The notes: a model not told the origin generated them from the letters alone. A DNA stretch of 64,000 bases from Kiritimatiellia bacterium (GCA_024694365.1 JAILJX010000082.1:1-64000); one strand, 5' to 3'; shown: positions 1 through 9,152, counted from the stretch's first letter. Program-made: numbers and translations.

Positions 1-1
1 G

Positions 2-301
2 GAGCGCTACAGTGGGATGAGCGAGGAAGAGATACTCGATGAGATGAAGCGCGAAGCGGAATGCGGCGAAGAAGGGGAGTTGGCATGCGAGACCGAGGGC
101 CTCGCGGCCACAAGGGGCCTCACCGCCGGCCAGGCGATAAAGCTGTCGCTGAAAGCGTTCGACAGGGGCGCATACATATCGTTCAGCAGGGATTTCGGAA
201 AGAGGATGCGAAGACTCCTGCCGCGGCGTTTTCCGTCGGAGGGCGACTGGTCTCTGGCGCGCATGCGGATATTCGGCGGAGCGGGGAGGGTCGCGGCGTG
301 A
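2..301 (+). CDS. C-terminal fragment of an unrecognised protein (cut by window edge)
   Basis: The reading frame is open from the first bases of the window to a TGA at 299-301, giving about 99 residues of a C-terminus. Codon use (ATA, AGG, TCG, GGC, GCG) matches the neighbouring real genes, which is why I keep it. The visible part begins with an acidic helix-like stretch (SEEEILDEMKREAE) and then a basic segment (GKRMRRLLPRR) followed by DWSLARMRIFGG near the end. There is no signal peptide or membrane segment in what can be seen. I do not recognise the family and assign no function. The true start lies upstream of the window; an internal ATG at 17 is an alternative start if this were a short gene. 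Confidence 0.5.
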   Translation, partial: ERYSGMSEEEILDEMKREAECGEEGELACETEGLAATRGLTAGQAIKLSLKAFDRGAYISFSRDFGKRMRRLLPRRFPSEGDWSLARMRIFGGAGRVAA

Positions 302-378
302 AACAGGGCGCAGAGACGGCAGAGGGGGAAAGGTTGATTTTGATGGGGACAGTCCCTCCAAAAACACCGATAAGTTGC

Positions 379-384
379 CATAAT
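379..384 (+). promoter_or_regulatory. Possible extended -10 box CATAAT within the 314-bp repeat
   Basis: The sequence TTGCCATAAT resembles the TG-n-TATAAT boxes seen in front of other genes here and is conserved as TTGTCATAAT at 4080-4085 in the second repeat copy. It would drive transcription toward the small Cys-rich ORF. No convincing -35 box is visible. Confidence 0.3.
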
Positions 385-446
385 CGCGACAAATCGGCAT
401 AAAATCGATTTGCGGTTTCCGGGATGGATCGCATGGTCGCTGCTTG

Positions 447-488
447 CGTAAGACTGCGGTCGAAATCGTATAAGACCGTGGTCGAAAT
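447..488 (+). repeat. Two near-tandem 20/22-base units upstream of the small ORF
   Basis: Units at 447-466 and 467-488 share the pattern CGTAAGAC(T/C)G(C/T)GGTCGAAAT. The second repeat copy carries the corresponding pair at about 4148-4189. Roughly two helical turns separate the units, so they could be paired binding sites for a regulator. That role is inference. Confidence 0.55.
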
Positions 489-518
489 TTCCGGCGACCG
501 TGGAGGAAGTTTTCTGCC

Positions 519-680
519 TTGGCGAAAGAAGAATCCCTCAGGGTCCCCGCATATCCCTCCCGTCTAGATTTGTCAGGGAAGGGATGCAAGTTCTACGACC
601 AGGCCTCGCACAGATGCGTCAAAGGAATGGCTGCGGAGACCTCCGCATGCGAGCGCTGCCCGGAGTTCCCGGGTTGGTAG
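519..680 (+). CDS. Small Cys-rich protein (53 aa), TTG start, hypothetical
   Basis: A TTG codon at 519 opens a 53-residue frame ending at TAG 678-680. The peptide contains GKGCKFY, HRCVKGM and ACERCPEFPGW, so four cysteines with a final C-x2-C pair that could bind zinc or iron. A GGAGG sequence lies about 13 bases upstream of the TTG, further than ideal, so the start is uncertain; the frame stays open back to about 474. The same frame recurs in the second repeat copy, where one cysteine and the stop codon are changed. Conservation of the frame with mostly substitutional change suggests it once coded. I know no family for it, and it is too short to identify by eye. Confidence 0.4.
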   Translation: MAKEESLRVPAYPSRLDLSGKGCKFYDQASHRCVKGMAAETSACERCPEFPGW

Positions 681-775
681 GATCCGCGCGATCGACTTGC
701 GCTTTCCGGGATGAACAACCCTGTCGCTGCCGACAGGGCTCCCCGGTTGGGGGATGGTCGAATGACGGGATATGT

Positions 776-783
776 TGTAGAAT
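776..783 (+). promoter_or_regulatory. -10 box TAGAAT, six bases before the CotH-gene start
   Basis: TTGTAGAAT ends at 783 and the ATG begins at 790, with no Shine-Dalgarno between. A transcript starting 6-8 bases after the box would have essentially no leader. The stretch 681-775 upstream holds nothing else that I recognise. Confidence 0.5.
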
Positions 784-789
784 ATCACC

Positions 790-3700
790 ATGAAAATGCG
801 AAAGATTGCTCTGGCAGCCTTGTCTATGGCCGTTTTCCCCGCTTTTGCCGGGCTGGAAATCACGGAGATATGTCCGCGGCCGGAAGAGGCCGATCCGAAC
901 GGAAAGGAATCCGGATGGATAGAGCTTTGCAACAACGGAACGGATTCCGTGGATCTGGGCGACTACGAGCTTCAGCGTTTCAACCTTGGGAAGAAGGCGG
1001 GCGCGGGGGCGTTCGGAAAGCTGCCTTCGTCGGTGCTCGCTCCCGGCGGGCGCGTTGTCGTGTATTCCAGCGAGGAGTACGACAACGCCAAGGACATGGG
1101 GGGCGACGGATTCACGGTCAAGATTTACGATGGCGTCATCGTGCTTCCCTTCAAGGTGAACCCGAAGAAATTTCCGATGGTGAGGCTGCTGAAAGGCGAT
1201 GAAGTGCTGCAGACGGAGCATGTTCCGGTGGATCTCAGGGACGGTTGGTCGTATGCGAAACGCCTTGTCATGCCGAACGCCACGAAGGGATCGGAGAACG
1301 ACGCGACCGGCTCCATCGCGTACGGTCCGAACATCGGCCCTCTGTTCGGCGTCAAGCACAAGCTTTCGGTCTTCGATCCTCTTGCGCGTCCGAAGGAGAA
1401 CGAAGACTATGCCGTATCGATCCCCGTCAATCCGCTGGACGGAACCGCCATCGAGTCCGTGACGCTGAACTTCATCTCCGGCGTTGGAGCTTCCGCGACG
1501 ACAAATTCCATCGCCATGGAGAAAGGCGCCGTCGACAGCAAGGGCGGCGCGGGCCGGTATTGGACGGCGACGGTTCCGGCCGAAGACCTTCCTTCTGCAG
1601 GCGGGCTCCTGAGGCTTTGGACGACGATAACGGAGGAGGGCGGAGCGCAATGGAGAAGCCCAAGCTTTCTCAATCCGGACGATGGTTTCCAATATCTCGG
1701 GACGGTTGTGGAGAGCGCAGAGCTAGACGACGCCAAGCTGCAGACGTTCCACTTCTTCGTGGAGGGCGCGAGCCTGGCGCAGATGGATGTCGATGCCGAC
1801 GACCAGGATCTTTCGCTGGTCCCGCACAACGCCAGGGCGTCCGTTTTCGATTCGCAGACCGGGGCGTACTACGACAACGTGAGAATAGACTTGAGGGGCA
1901 ACACGTCCGGGACTTTCCGCAAGAAGGCGCATGGTCTCAAGTTCGCGAAGTGCCATCCGCTGAAATGCGTGAATCCGATGGACGGCGAAGCGATAGAGGT
2001 GAGAAAGACTTCCTTCACGGCCGAATACTGCGATCCTGCGTACGTGCGCCAGTCCCTTGCGTTCTGGCTGTTCAGGAAGGCCGGGTGCAAGGTTCCGTTC
2101 CACTATCCCGCAAGGCTGAACCTCAACGGGGAGTTCTACCAGCTCGCGTTCCACACGATACGCTTTTCGGACGAGTACATAGAGGACTACTGCAAGCTGG
2201 ATCCCCGGGGGTACGGATACAAGAACTCCGGATGCCTTCACTGGGGCAGATCGTGGACCGACAACTCCGAGATATACAACTGGGTGGCGTGCGAGAAGAA
2301 GACTCCGGACGACGGGGACGAGACAAGCTGGAACGCATACGTCCCTCTGCGCGACTGGGTGAAGTCGTTCAACGCGGGGATGGAGGCCGATGTCGACGAT
2401 CAGCCGGAAATCACGAAGGAAGTCGTCAAGACCTTCGATCTGCCCGCGTGGCTGAATTATCTCGCCGCCGCCAGGATAACGATGGAGACGGACGACACGT
2501 GGGCCAATCTGTCCGTATACGGGGACGTGAACGGAACCGGGACATGGACTCCTCTCGGCTATGACATGAACCAGACTTGGGGACACATCTATTCGACCAT
2601 GTGGAACGGCGCGAAGCCGATGCGGCTCGCGGAGGAGGATGGCTTCAAGGCGCACCCCTTCTTCGGCGGCAGAAGGGTTCTCTGTCATTTCGCGAACGGC
2701 GACAGGTCGCATCCAGGCGGCGAAAACTGGGCCTGCGAAGCGATATGGCAGTCGACGAAATTCCGCCGCATGTACTTGAGGCGCCTGAGGACTCTCATGG
2801 ATACCATGCTCAAGGCCCCCGGAACGGCAAAGAGCGAGACTCCGGTGTGGCGCGAGGCCATGAGGATAAAGAAGGCGACCGAAGCTTGCGCTGCGCTCGA
2901 CTATGCGAAATGGCGCGCGGACAGGGGCAATCTTCCCGAAGGATCGAGCGGAACGTTCTGGCTCGACACCGCCATCTACTGCTGGGACAGGGCCTTGAGC
3001 CACGATGAAGGCTATGACGACCTTTGGGACAACTATATCGTCCCCCGCCGCAGGCATCTCTTCGAGACGCATTCCGCGAACAACGCTTCATGGGAGGCGG
3101 GATACGGCCAGGGCCTCAACGCGGGCATCCCGGAGCCGCAGAGCTCTCTCGCGGTCCTCGCGCCGAAGCTCTCGTTCGTGAAGACGGGCGACGGCGTTCT
3201 TGAGATATCCAACGCGTCGGACGAAGCGGTGGACATGAGCGGATGGAAGCTCTCCGGCGCGGTGGAGTGGACGCTTCCCGGAGGCATGGTCGTGGATGCG
3301 CACGACACCGCGTATGTCGTATCGGACAGAGCCGCATACATAAAGGCGAACGAAGCGCACCTTGCGGACGAACTTGTTGCCGGCAATGCGAAATTCACAT
3401 CCGCCGGGACCGTGTATGTCGTTCCGGCCTCCGTAGGAAATGCGGACGGCACGGTGGAGCTTGGAGACGGGGGCGAAGTATGGTTCAGCGGGTCCGGCCC
3501 GGTGAATGGCGAATGGTCCGCAGGATTGGAGTGTCCGCTGTACGTCGACTCTGAAACTGCGGACGACGGAGTGTTCTTCAGCCTGGATCCGTCGCTTGCG
3601 ACGCGCGGGAAAGGGGTTAGCGTGGAGATGGTCGTCAAGCAGGACACGCTTTTAGATGCGGCGGAGCTGCCTTCGGTGGAGACGATGGGGAATCCCGTGG

Positions 3701-4047
3701 CTGCGGTGGTCCTTGCCTCGGATGGAGACGCATGCGCATTCCATGCGTTTTCGCGAGACGGTTGGACGAAACTCTCTTCCCCGGGGATGTCGCCGGTTCC
3801 GGGCGTCGCGTATGCGCTCAAAGTGGACATCGACTGCGTAAACGGCATGTTCTCGGTGTCCGCGAGAGACGGGTCTGAATGGACTCCTCTTTCCGATGGC
3901 GGAGGCAAGACGTCCTTCCCGACGGTCGGCGGCAGAAGATCATTCGCCAAAGTCGGATTCTGCGGTCGCGGACGCGTCGACAGGCTTGATGGCTACGAAA
4001 CCGCCGCGCCTGAGCGAAAGAAAGGCTTTTTCATCAGGATAAGATAA
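790..4047 (+). CDS. Secreted CotH-kinase-like protein with two lamin-tail domains
   Basis: The 1085-residue product begins with a signal peptide (KIALAALSMAVFPAFA). Residues about 20-140 look like a lamin-tail domain (LEITEICPRP..., SGWIELCNNG). A CotH-type region follows from about residue 360 (RIDLRGNTSGTFRKKAHGLKF is split by the usual CotH RG-x-S-x-x-x-x-K-K pattern) to past residue 590, where GYDMNQTWG matches the CotH YDMD metal-binding signature with N for the second acidic residue. A second lamin-tail domain lies near 793-890 (LEISNASDEAVDMSGWKLSG). The protein ends FFIRIR, like the tails of the giant proteins downstream. CotH proteins are atypical protein kinases or structural surface proteins; the substrate here is unknown. 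It is preceded by a leaderless-type promoter and flanked by 314-bp direct repeats, suggesting it moved or duplicated as a cassette. Confidence 0.8.
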   Translation: MKMRKIALAALSMAVFPAFAGLEITEICPRPEEADPNGKESGWIELCNNGTDSVDLGDYELQRFNLGKKAGAGAFGKLPSSVLAPGGRVVVYSSEEYDNAKDMGGDGFTVKIYDGVIVLPFKVNPKKFPMVRLLKGDEVLQTEHVPVDLRDGWSYAKRLVMPNATKGSENDATGSIAYGPNIGPLFGVKHKLSVFDPLARPKENEDYAVSIPVNPLDGTAIESVTLNFISGVGASATTNSIAMEKGAVDSKGGAGRYWTATVPAEDLPSAGGLLRLWTTITEEGGAQWRSPSFLNPDDGFQYLGTVVESAELDDAKLQTFHFFVEGASLAQMDVDADDQDLSLVPHNARASVFDSQTGAYYDNVRIDLRGNTSGTFRKKAHGLKFAKCHPLKCVNPMDGEAIEVRKTSFTAEYCDPAYVRQSLAFWLFRKAGCKVPFHYPARLNLNGEFYQLAFHTIRFSDEYIEDYCKLDPRGYGYKNSGCLHWGRSWTDNSEIYNWVACEKKTPDDGDETSWNAYVPLRDWVKSFNAGMEADVDDQPEITKEVVKTFDLPAWLNYLAAARITMETDDTWANLSVYGDVNGTGTWTPLGYDMNQTWGHIYSTMWNGAKPMRLAEEDGFKAHPFFGGRRVLCHFANGDRSHPGGENWACEAIWQSTKFRRMYLRRLRTLMDTMLKAPGTAKSETPVWREAMRIKKATEACAALDYAKWRADRGNLPEGSSGTFWLDTAIYCWDRALSHDEGYDDLWDNYIVPRRRHLFETHSANNASWEAGYGQGLNAGIPEPQSSLAVLAPKLSFVKTGDGVLEISNASDEAVDMSGWKLSGAVEWTLPGGMVVDAHDTAYVVSDRAAYIKANEAHLADELVAGNAKFTSAGTVYVVPASVGNADGTVELGDGGEVWFSGSGPVNGEWSAGLECPLYVDSETADDGVFFSLDPSLATRGKGVSVEMVVKQDTLLDAAELPSVETMGNPVAAVVLASDGDACAFHAFSRDGWTKLSSPGMSPVPGVAYALKVDIDCVNGMFSVSARDGSEWTPLSDGGGKTSFPTVGGRRSFAKVGFCGRGRVDRLDGYETAAPERKKGFFIRIR

Positions 4048-4061
4048 GCCGTCTATTCCCC

Positions 4062-4375
4062 AAAACGCCGGTAAGTTGTCATAATTGCCCTAAATCATCA
4101 TAAAATGGACTGGCGGTTTCCAGGATGGATCGCATGGTCGCTGCTTGCGTAAGACTGCGGGCGAAATCGTGTAAGACTGCGGGCGAAATTTCCGGCGACC
4201 GTGGAGGAAGTTTTCTGCCTTGGCGAAGGAAGAGTCCCTCAGGGTCCCCGCATATCCCTCCCGTCTAGATTTGCCAGGGAAGGGATGCAAGTTCTACGGT
4301 TCGGTCTCGGACAGATGCGTCAAAGGAATGGCCGCGGAGCCCTCCGCATGCGAGCGCAGCCCGGAGTTCCCGGGT
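4062..4375 (+). repeat. 314-bp direct repeat, copy 2 (downstream of the CotH gene)
   Basis: Ungapped match to 361-674 at a constant offset of 3701 bases. It starts 14 bases after the CotH-gene stop codon and ends 24 bases before the -35 box of the next gene. It contains the CATAAT box at 4080-4085, the paired 20/22-base units and a decayed copy of the small Cys-rich ORF. Confidence 0.9.
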
Positions 4376-4426
4376 CGCTCGGGTCTGCGAGATTGCCCGT
4401 TGACTTTTCGGCGGGGGATTTGGTAA
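4220..4426 (+). pseudogene. Decayed second copy of the small Cys-rich ORF
   Basis: The frame beginning at TTG 4220 matches the 53-residue ORF of repeat copy 1, but CERC has become CERS and the TGG-TAG ending has been lost. The frame therefore runs on through the next gene's promoter to 4426. Other replacements are D to G, Q to S, H to D and T to P. Loss of the C-x2-C pair plus read-through into promoter sequence argue that this copy is no longer functional. Confidence 0.45.
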
Positions 4427-4429
4427 AAT
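4400..4429 (+). promoter_or_regulatory. Promoter of the first giant protein: TTGACT, 18 bp, TGgTAAAAT
   Basis: A -35 box TTGACT (4400-4405) and an extended -10 TTTGGTAAAAT (TAAAAT at 4424-4429) are separated by 18 bases. The same architecture precedes the genes at 10554, 13577 and 18937. Confidence 0.8.
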
Positions 4430-4435
4430 AGCGAC

Positions 4436-4463
4436 AAGCCCGGGGGGGCGGAAACACAGGCTT
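4436..4463 (+). promoter_or_regulatory. Leader hairpin before the first giant protein
   Basis: AAGCC (4436-4440) pairs with GGCTT (4459-4463) around a G-rich loop. A strong Shine-Dalgarno, GGAGGTAAGT, follows just before the ATG at 4487. The 18937 gene has a similar hairpin and the same GGAGGTAAGT context. Confidence 0.5.
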
Positions 4464-4486
4464 GCAAAGAATATGGAGGTAAGTAT

Positions 4487-7400
4487 ATGAAGAAATGCAT
4501 TGCCGCCGTGGCGGCTGTCGTTGGTATGGCGTTTGCGGCGCAGTCTGCAGATGAAATGCTGTATCATATGTCGTTTGAAACAATCGGCGACGGCGGTGTC
4601 GCCCTGCAGAACGATGACGGGACGCTGACGTCGGTGACGCCGCAGCTCGTCGATTCAGGATACATAAATTACATTACCAGTGCGGGTACTTTTACGCCGA
4701 AGTTCGGCTCGTACTCGTATCGATCCAACGGTGGTACAATCGGAATAATAGATGACACCAACGGACTCGTCTCCGTCGACACTGGCTTTACGATCAGTTT
4801 TTGGTTCTATCCAGAGTCGATTTCCAATTGGCGATCCTTCTTCGGTTTCGGCTTCTTGAATGGGAACAACTATGGTTATGAGAAAAACGGCCAGTCTTCC
4901 TTGCAGATCAACGGCTATGGATACACCAGCGATGGTGAAAAGACTTTGAACCAGGGGATTTCGATCAATGCGTCGGCTTGGAACCATTTTGCTCTCGTTT
5001 GCGAACCCAATGCTTCGTCCGTGAAGATCTACATCAACGGAACAGCGTACGATGTCGCCGAAACATCCGGCATGACCGGTTCGCTCTCGCAGATACTCCT
5101 TACCCGCAGGCGCAACACGACCGGCGCATCCGCCGCGCTTCGCCAGAACAAGCAGACGGTCTGCTACGATGAGTTCGCACTCTACAACTTCGCGATGACA
5201 TCAGAGCAGATAGCCTGGCTTGGAGAGAATGCTGCTTCCGCTGACATAATCGGTACAACTGAAGTGGTTGATTGTGGCTCTGCATACTCCGCTTCGACAG
5301 CCAACGCCTTTTCGACCACATGCGATAAAATCAAGCTCAACTTCGACGCGGGCGCGACCTTCACGATTGATGAGGCACTTACGAGAACGTACAACCTCGT
5401 CTGCGAGGGAAATCTTACCCTCGTGGCGGGCGAGAGCTACACGCCTACCGCGTCAGATTTCGCCTACCTCAAGGTCGCGGGCGTGACGGGGAACCTCATT
5501 CGCTCGTGGGTGACGACTGAATCCAACAGCGGCGTCTACGGCTTCAACTTCAACGCCGCCGGCGCAAGAAACGGGTCTCGCGACGGAACCAGCTGCAACG
5601 AGACTTCCATCGCTCTTGAAATCGGCGATTGGGCATATAATCTGTACTCTCCCTCCGGCTCGACAACCAACTTCTTCAATGACGGGCTCTCGACTCTTAC
5701 TTGGTCCGCGAAGAACGTGTATTCCGAGACCGATGGCTGCTCTGGCTCCTTCATCAAGGGCTACCTCGACGACGGGAACGGAATCACCATCACGATTTCG
5801 CACATTCCGTATGCAAGCTACGATCTCATCATCTACTGTTCGACGGATGACGACACGAAGAGCTTCACGGCGAAGACTGTGAACGGCACCATTTATGCCT
5901 GGGATGATGCCGCGGGCGGGACCGTTGAGACTAACAGCACGACTGCGACTTGGGGTCTCGCTTCGAAGGCGGCAGGAAAGGCTGTCTACGGCGCGAATAC
6001 CTTGAGGGTCAACGGACTTTCCGGTGCTCTTACGCTCAACAGCGTCGTGCAGACGGTTAACGGCAACAACGGCGCGCGCGGCTGCATTTCGGCGATTCAG
6101 ATCATGCCCGCCGGAACTAGCACCGCGCCTACGCTCACTCTCACGGAAGACGCGAACTGGACGACGGCCGCCAACTGGAATACTGCCAACATACCGACAA
6201 GCGGCCCCGTAATCGTCAATGTCACTGGCGATGTTACGCTCACTGTCGACGAGGCGATCGCCCTCGGAACCGTAACAGTCTCGGGAACCGGCTCTTTGAA
6301 GATCGTCTCCGATACTTCCGCAGCCACAATCGAGAATATCACTTCCGAGGTCCCTGTCACGATTTCGGGCTCGAAGATTTCGGCTCCCTCCATCTATGCG
6401 GATGCCACTTGGGAGTGTGCGGTTGACGAAATATCAACGACTTCGTACAACCATCTCTACAAAGGCGGCGCGGGTTCTGTCGCCGACGGCGTCACGAATG
6501 CCGTACAGATCGCTCTCGCGGGAGGCTCCGCCACTCTGACCGGCGAGACGTATTATCTCATGGATGGTTACAACGGGACGCTCTCCACTGTCGTTTTCAC
6601 CAATGCTACGGCTGTCTATACGAACGGACTCAGCCTCGGCAATGCTGCGTATGTAATGGCGGGCGACTCTACGGTGACGCTCGTCCCGAAGACGGGCGAA
6701 AAGCCGCGCGCTCTATATCTCGTCGACGGCGTGAACAACCGCACGGCGACCTTGACTTTGAAGGACTCGGCGAAACTCGTTTCGCAGGGCCTCAACAACG
6801 TCGACTCCAACGCAGGCGCGGTTCTCTTCGGCCACTATAACGGGACTTCCGTCTTCACGATGCAGGATAATGCTTCGTTTTCGACGCTCGGCGAAGTGCT
6901 CGTAAGCAAGACTAGCGGCAACAACACGATCAACATTTCGGGCGGAACGTTCACCGCGCAGGGCATCAAGGTCTCTGCGGGAGCGGGCGGAACGCAGGCG
7001 TTCAACTTCTCCGGCGGAGAGCTTGTCCTTGGCGATATCGGCATTTCGGCCTACGGCAGCTATACGATGCCGGTCAATGTCACGAACTCGCCTACCATCA
7101 AGGCTTTCGCTTCGACAATGCCGTTCACCCAGCCTCTCGCCATTGCGGCGGAATCCGTGCTCAACCTTACAACGACGGCTGCGGCGACCGAAGTCACGAT
7201 GACGGGAGCATTCTCGGGCGATGGCGGAGTTTCCGTCGGCGAGAACATTACCCTTGCGCTCGGAACGGAGAGCCGCCCGCGCATTGCCGCTCTTGCGGGC
7301 AAGCTCAAGATAACGATGAGCGATGACGAACTCTCTGCAGGGAAGATAACGCTCCCGACTTCGCTTGAAGCGGTTCCCGATGCAGCGCTCGTCTCCGTGT

Positions 7401-9094
7401 ACGACGGCGAGTCGGAGGTCTCTGTCGGCGCGATGAGCATAGCGGACGGAACACTCACGATTCCGTTCGAGGTCGCCAACCTCATCACTGTATCCACGAA
7501 GGTGAGCGAACTCGACTCGACGCTTTCGGGAGCAATCACCGTGGCAGGATCTTCGGAAGGCGAGCCTATCGTGTTCGATTTTGACGCGGATCTCCCCGAG
7601 GGCGTGACAGGCGTCGCTTTCCGCGGCACGGTCGTCGTCAAGGGGACGGTTCCGTCGACCGTTACGTTCGCGGCAAACGCGGTCATAATCACTGAAGACG
7701 ATCAGTCTCTCAGCAACGATGATTCCACCGTAACGTTCATCACACGCGGGGGAATGCTTACGCTTTCCGGCAATGCTTTGAAGGTTCAGGCCGATACGAA
7801 CGGTACGTTCAATGTCAACGGCAACCATGCCAAGTTGTATCCGATCGTCCTCAACGGCGGAACGCTCATGAACGCCGGCAGTGAGGTGAACGATACCTAT
7901 AAGATGTTCCCGTATGTATCGCTTATCTCCGATTCGTTCATCGATACGACGAATGAGTTCGGTTGCGTGGCCTCGGGGTATGCTTCGCTCAGTTTCGCGC
8001 TCAACGGCCATAAGCTCACAAAGAAGGGTCCTGGCGTGTATCATATATCGACGGCAACCCTGACCGGCGGCGGAACGCTCGATATTCAGGAGGGGACTCT
8101 CCGTTTCTTCAAGGGCACGACGATTCCCACCGGCACGACGCTTAACCTCATAATTGCTCAGGGCGCGACGCTGCGTACGGACGGAGCGGTGTCCAACAGC
8201 GGAACGATCAACCTGGACAACGAGGGGCTTTGGACGATGTCGCTCGAGAGCAATGCCGCTCCGGCGCTCGGGACAAGGACGGGCAATGGATCCGTCTGGA
8301 TCAAGAACTGCAACAACTGGAGTGCGCCTAACGGCAATGACGATTCCTCAAAGATGAATCTCGGCTACTATGTAGCGGAGGGCGCTACGGCGGTTTCCAC
8401 CGGAAACTCCGGTTGGCTCCCGTTCACGACCAGTGGCACGCGAGACTTCGGCTTCCGTCTCAAGGTCGTTGATGAAGAGGCGACGGCTGGCACGACTGTC
8501 GGCATAACTTTCGCAGACGGCTCGCTCTCGAAGTACAGGTTTGCGGCTCTTGAGGGTGACGGCACTGTTGTCGTCAATACGAAGGCACAGTCCGCCGCGG
8601 CGTACATCTTCTGCGATGCGACGAACTTCACGGGCAACGTGACGGCGCAGAACCGTCCGATTGTATTCGGAACATCCGCGACCTCCTCGACTGAAGGTAC
8701 GATTACGGTCAATGAGGGCGTCGGCGTGACTGTCGCCGCGGGTAAGACCTGGCAGGCTACCGGCACGGTCACGGTGAACGGCGATATCGGAGGCTCGGGT
8801 ACTCTCAAGGGCTCGACTGTTTCGCTCGGGAATGGCATCACGTTCACGTATGACGGCGACCCGATGACGATCACCGGTACGCCTTCCTTCGGCAAGCGGC
8901 TCTATGTGAAGGGCGGTCTCAATCCGAACGACTACCTCTTCATAGTCGACAGCCAGCCAGACACCTTGCCGAAGATCACGCTTGTCGACGAAAACGGCAA
9001 TCCTACCGGTGCGCTTTGGACGAAGTATGTGACCGAGGGTACGACCGGCTATATCCAGGTCTATACGCCCGGCATGAGGATATCGATCAAGTAA
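4487..9094 (+). CDS. Giant secreted LamG / beta-strand-repeat protein (1535 aa)
   Basis: The product has a signal peptide (KKCIAAVAAVVGMAFAAQSA). Residues about 24-240 form a LamG/concanavalin-like domain (FTISFWFYPES..., WNHFALVCEP..., YDEFALYNFAMT). A second module at about 345-545 (KGYLDDGNGITI, YDLIIYC, VNGTIYAWDD, RGCISAIQI) also occurs in the 18937 protein. The remaining two thirds are Ser/Thr/Gly-rich beta-strand repeats of autotransporter-associated type (GGTLDIQEGTL), including a FALNGHKLTKKG unit shared with its paralogues. There is no C-terminal beta-barrel; the end is PGMRISIK, matching the family tail. It has a TTGACT/TAAAAT promoter, a hairpin leader with GGAGGTAAGT, and a strong 3' hairpin. 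It is most likely a surface adhesin or glycan-binding protein; the export route is not evident from the sequence. Confidence 0.75.
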   Translation: MKKCIAAVAAVVGMAFAAQSADEMLYHMSFETIGDGGVALQNDDGTLTSVTPQLVDSGYINYITSAGTFTPKFGSYSYRSNGGTIGIIDDTNGLVSVDTGFTISFWFYPESISNWRSFFGFGFLNGNNYGYEKNGQSSLQINGYGYTSDGEKTLNQGISINASAWNHFALVCEPNASSVKIYINGTAYDVAETSGMTGSLSQILLTRRRNTTGASAALRQNKQTVCYDEFALYNFAMTSEQIAWLGENAASADIIGTTEVVDCGSAYSASTANAFSTTCDKIKLNFDAGATFTIDEALTRTYNLVCEGNLTLVAGESYTPTASDFAYLKVAGVTGNLIRSWVTTESNSGVYGFNFNAAGARNGSRDGTSCNETSIALEIGDWAYNLYSPSGSTTNFFNDGLSTLTWSAKNVYSETDGCSGSFIKGYLDDGNGITITISHIPYASYDLIIYCSTDDDTKSFTAKTVNGTIYAWDDAAGGTVETNSTTATWGLASKAAGKAVYGANTLRVNGLSGALTLNSVVQTVNGNNGARGCISAIQIMPAGTSTAPTLTLTEDANWTTAANWNTANIPTSGPVIVNVTGDVTLTVDEAIALGTVTVSGTGSLKIVSDTSAATIENITSEVPVTISGSKISAPSIYADATWECAVDEISTTSYNHLYKGGAGSVADGVTNAVQIALAGGSATLTGETYYLMDGYNGTLSTVVFTNATAVYTNGLSLGNAAYVMAGDSTVTLVPKTGEKPRALYLVDGVNNRTATLTLKDSAKLVSQGLNNVDSNAGAVLFGHYNGTSVFTMQDNASFSTLGEVLVSKTSGNNTINISGGTFTAQGIKVSAGAGGTQAFNFSGGELVLGDIGISAYGSYTMPVNVTNSPTIKAFASTMPFTQPLAIAAESVLNLTTTAAATEVTMTGAFSGDGGVSVGENITLALGTESRPRIAALAGKLKITMSDDELSAGKITLPTSLEAVPDAALVSVYDGESEVSVGAMSIADGTLTIPFEVANLITVSTKVSELDSTLSGAITVAGSSEGEPIVFDFDADLPEGVTGVAFRGTVVVKGTVPSTVTFAANAVIITEDDQSLSNDDSTVTFITRGGMLTLSGNALKVQADTNGTFNVNGNHAKLYPIVLNGGTLMNAGSEVNDTYKMFPYVSLISDSFIDTTNEFGCVASGYASLSFALNGHKLTKKGPGVYHISTATLTGGGTLDIQEGTLRFFKGTTIPTGTTLNLIIAQGATLRTDGAVSNSGTINLDNEGLWTMSLESNAAPALGTRTGNGSVWIKNCNNWSAPNGNDDSSKMNLGYYVAEGATAVSTGNSGWLPFTTSGTRDFGFRLKVVDEEATAGTTVGITFADGSLSKYRFAALEGDGTVVVNTKAQSAAAYIFCDATNFTGNVTAQNRPIVFGTSATSSTEGTITVNEGVGVTVAAGKTWQATGTVTVNGDIGGSGTLKGSTVSLGNGITFTYDGDPMTITGTPSFGKRLYVKGGLNPNDYLFIVDSQPDTLPKITLVDENGNPTGALWTKYVTEGTTGYIQVYTPGMRISIK

Positions 9095-9100
9095 ATCATC

Positions 9101-9152
9101 TTCCATCAGGGGGAAAACCGGCGGCGCGGCGAAAGTCGCGCCGCTTTGCTTT
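9101..9152 (+). terminator. 3' double hairpin with GAAA tetraloop
   Basis: A weak TTCC/GGAA hairpin (9101-9116) is followed by a ten-pair stem, GCGGCGCGGC at 9121-9130 with GTCGCGCCGC at 9135-9144, closed by GAAA and followed by TTTGCTTT. The same arrangement follows the genes ending at 13424 and 17146. Confidence 0.8.

Larger units (their letters stand above)
361..674 (+). repeat. 314-bp direct repeat, copy 1 (upstream of the CotH gene)
   Basis: This segment aligns without gaps to 4062-4375, at a constant offset of 3701 bases, and is about nine-tenths identical by eye. Differences are denser in the first 60 bases than in the part carrying the small ORF. The two copies are in the same orientation and bracket exactly one large gene. 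Conserved landmarks in both copies are a CATAAT box preceded by TG (379-384 here), a near-tandem 20/22-base unit and a Cys-rich small ORF. Apart from these, I see nothing between 302 and 518. Confidence 0.9.

Noticed and set aside
1723-3072. Antisense open frame of 449 codons over the CotH gene
   Set aside because: No ribosome site or domain, and it lies fully inside a coherent secreted-protein gene.
361-4375. Insertion sequence or composite transposon around the CotH gene
   Set aside because: The flanking repeats contain no transposase, no terminal inverted repeats and no visible target duplication.
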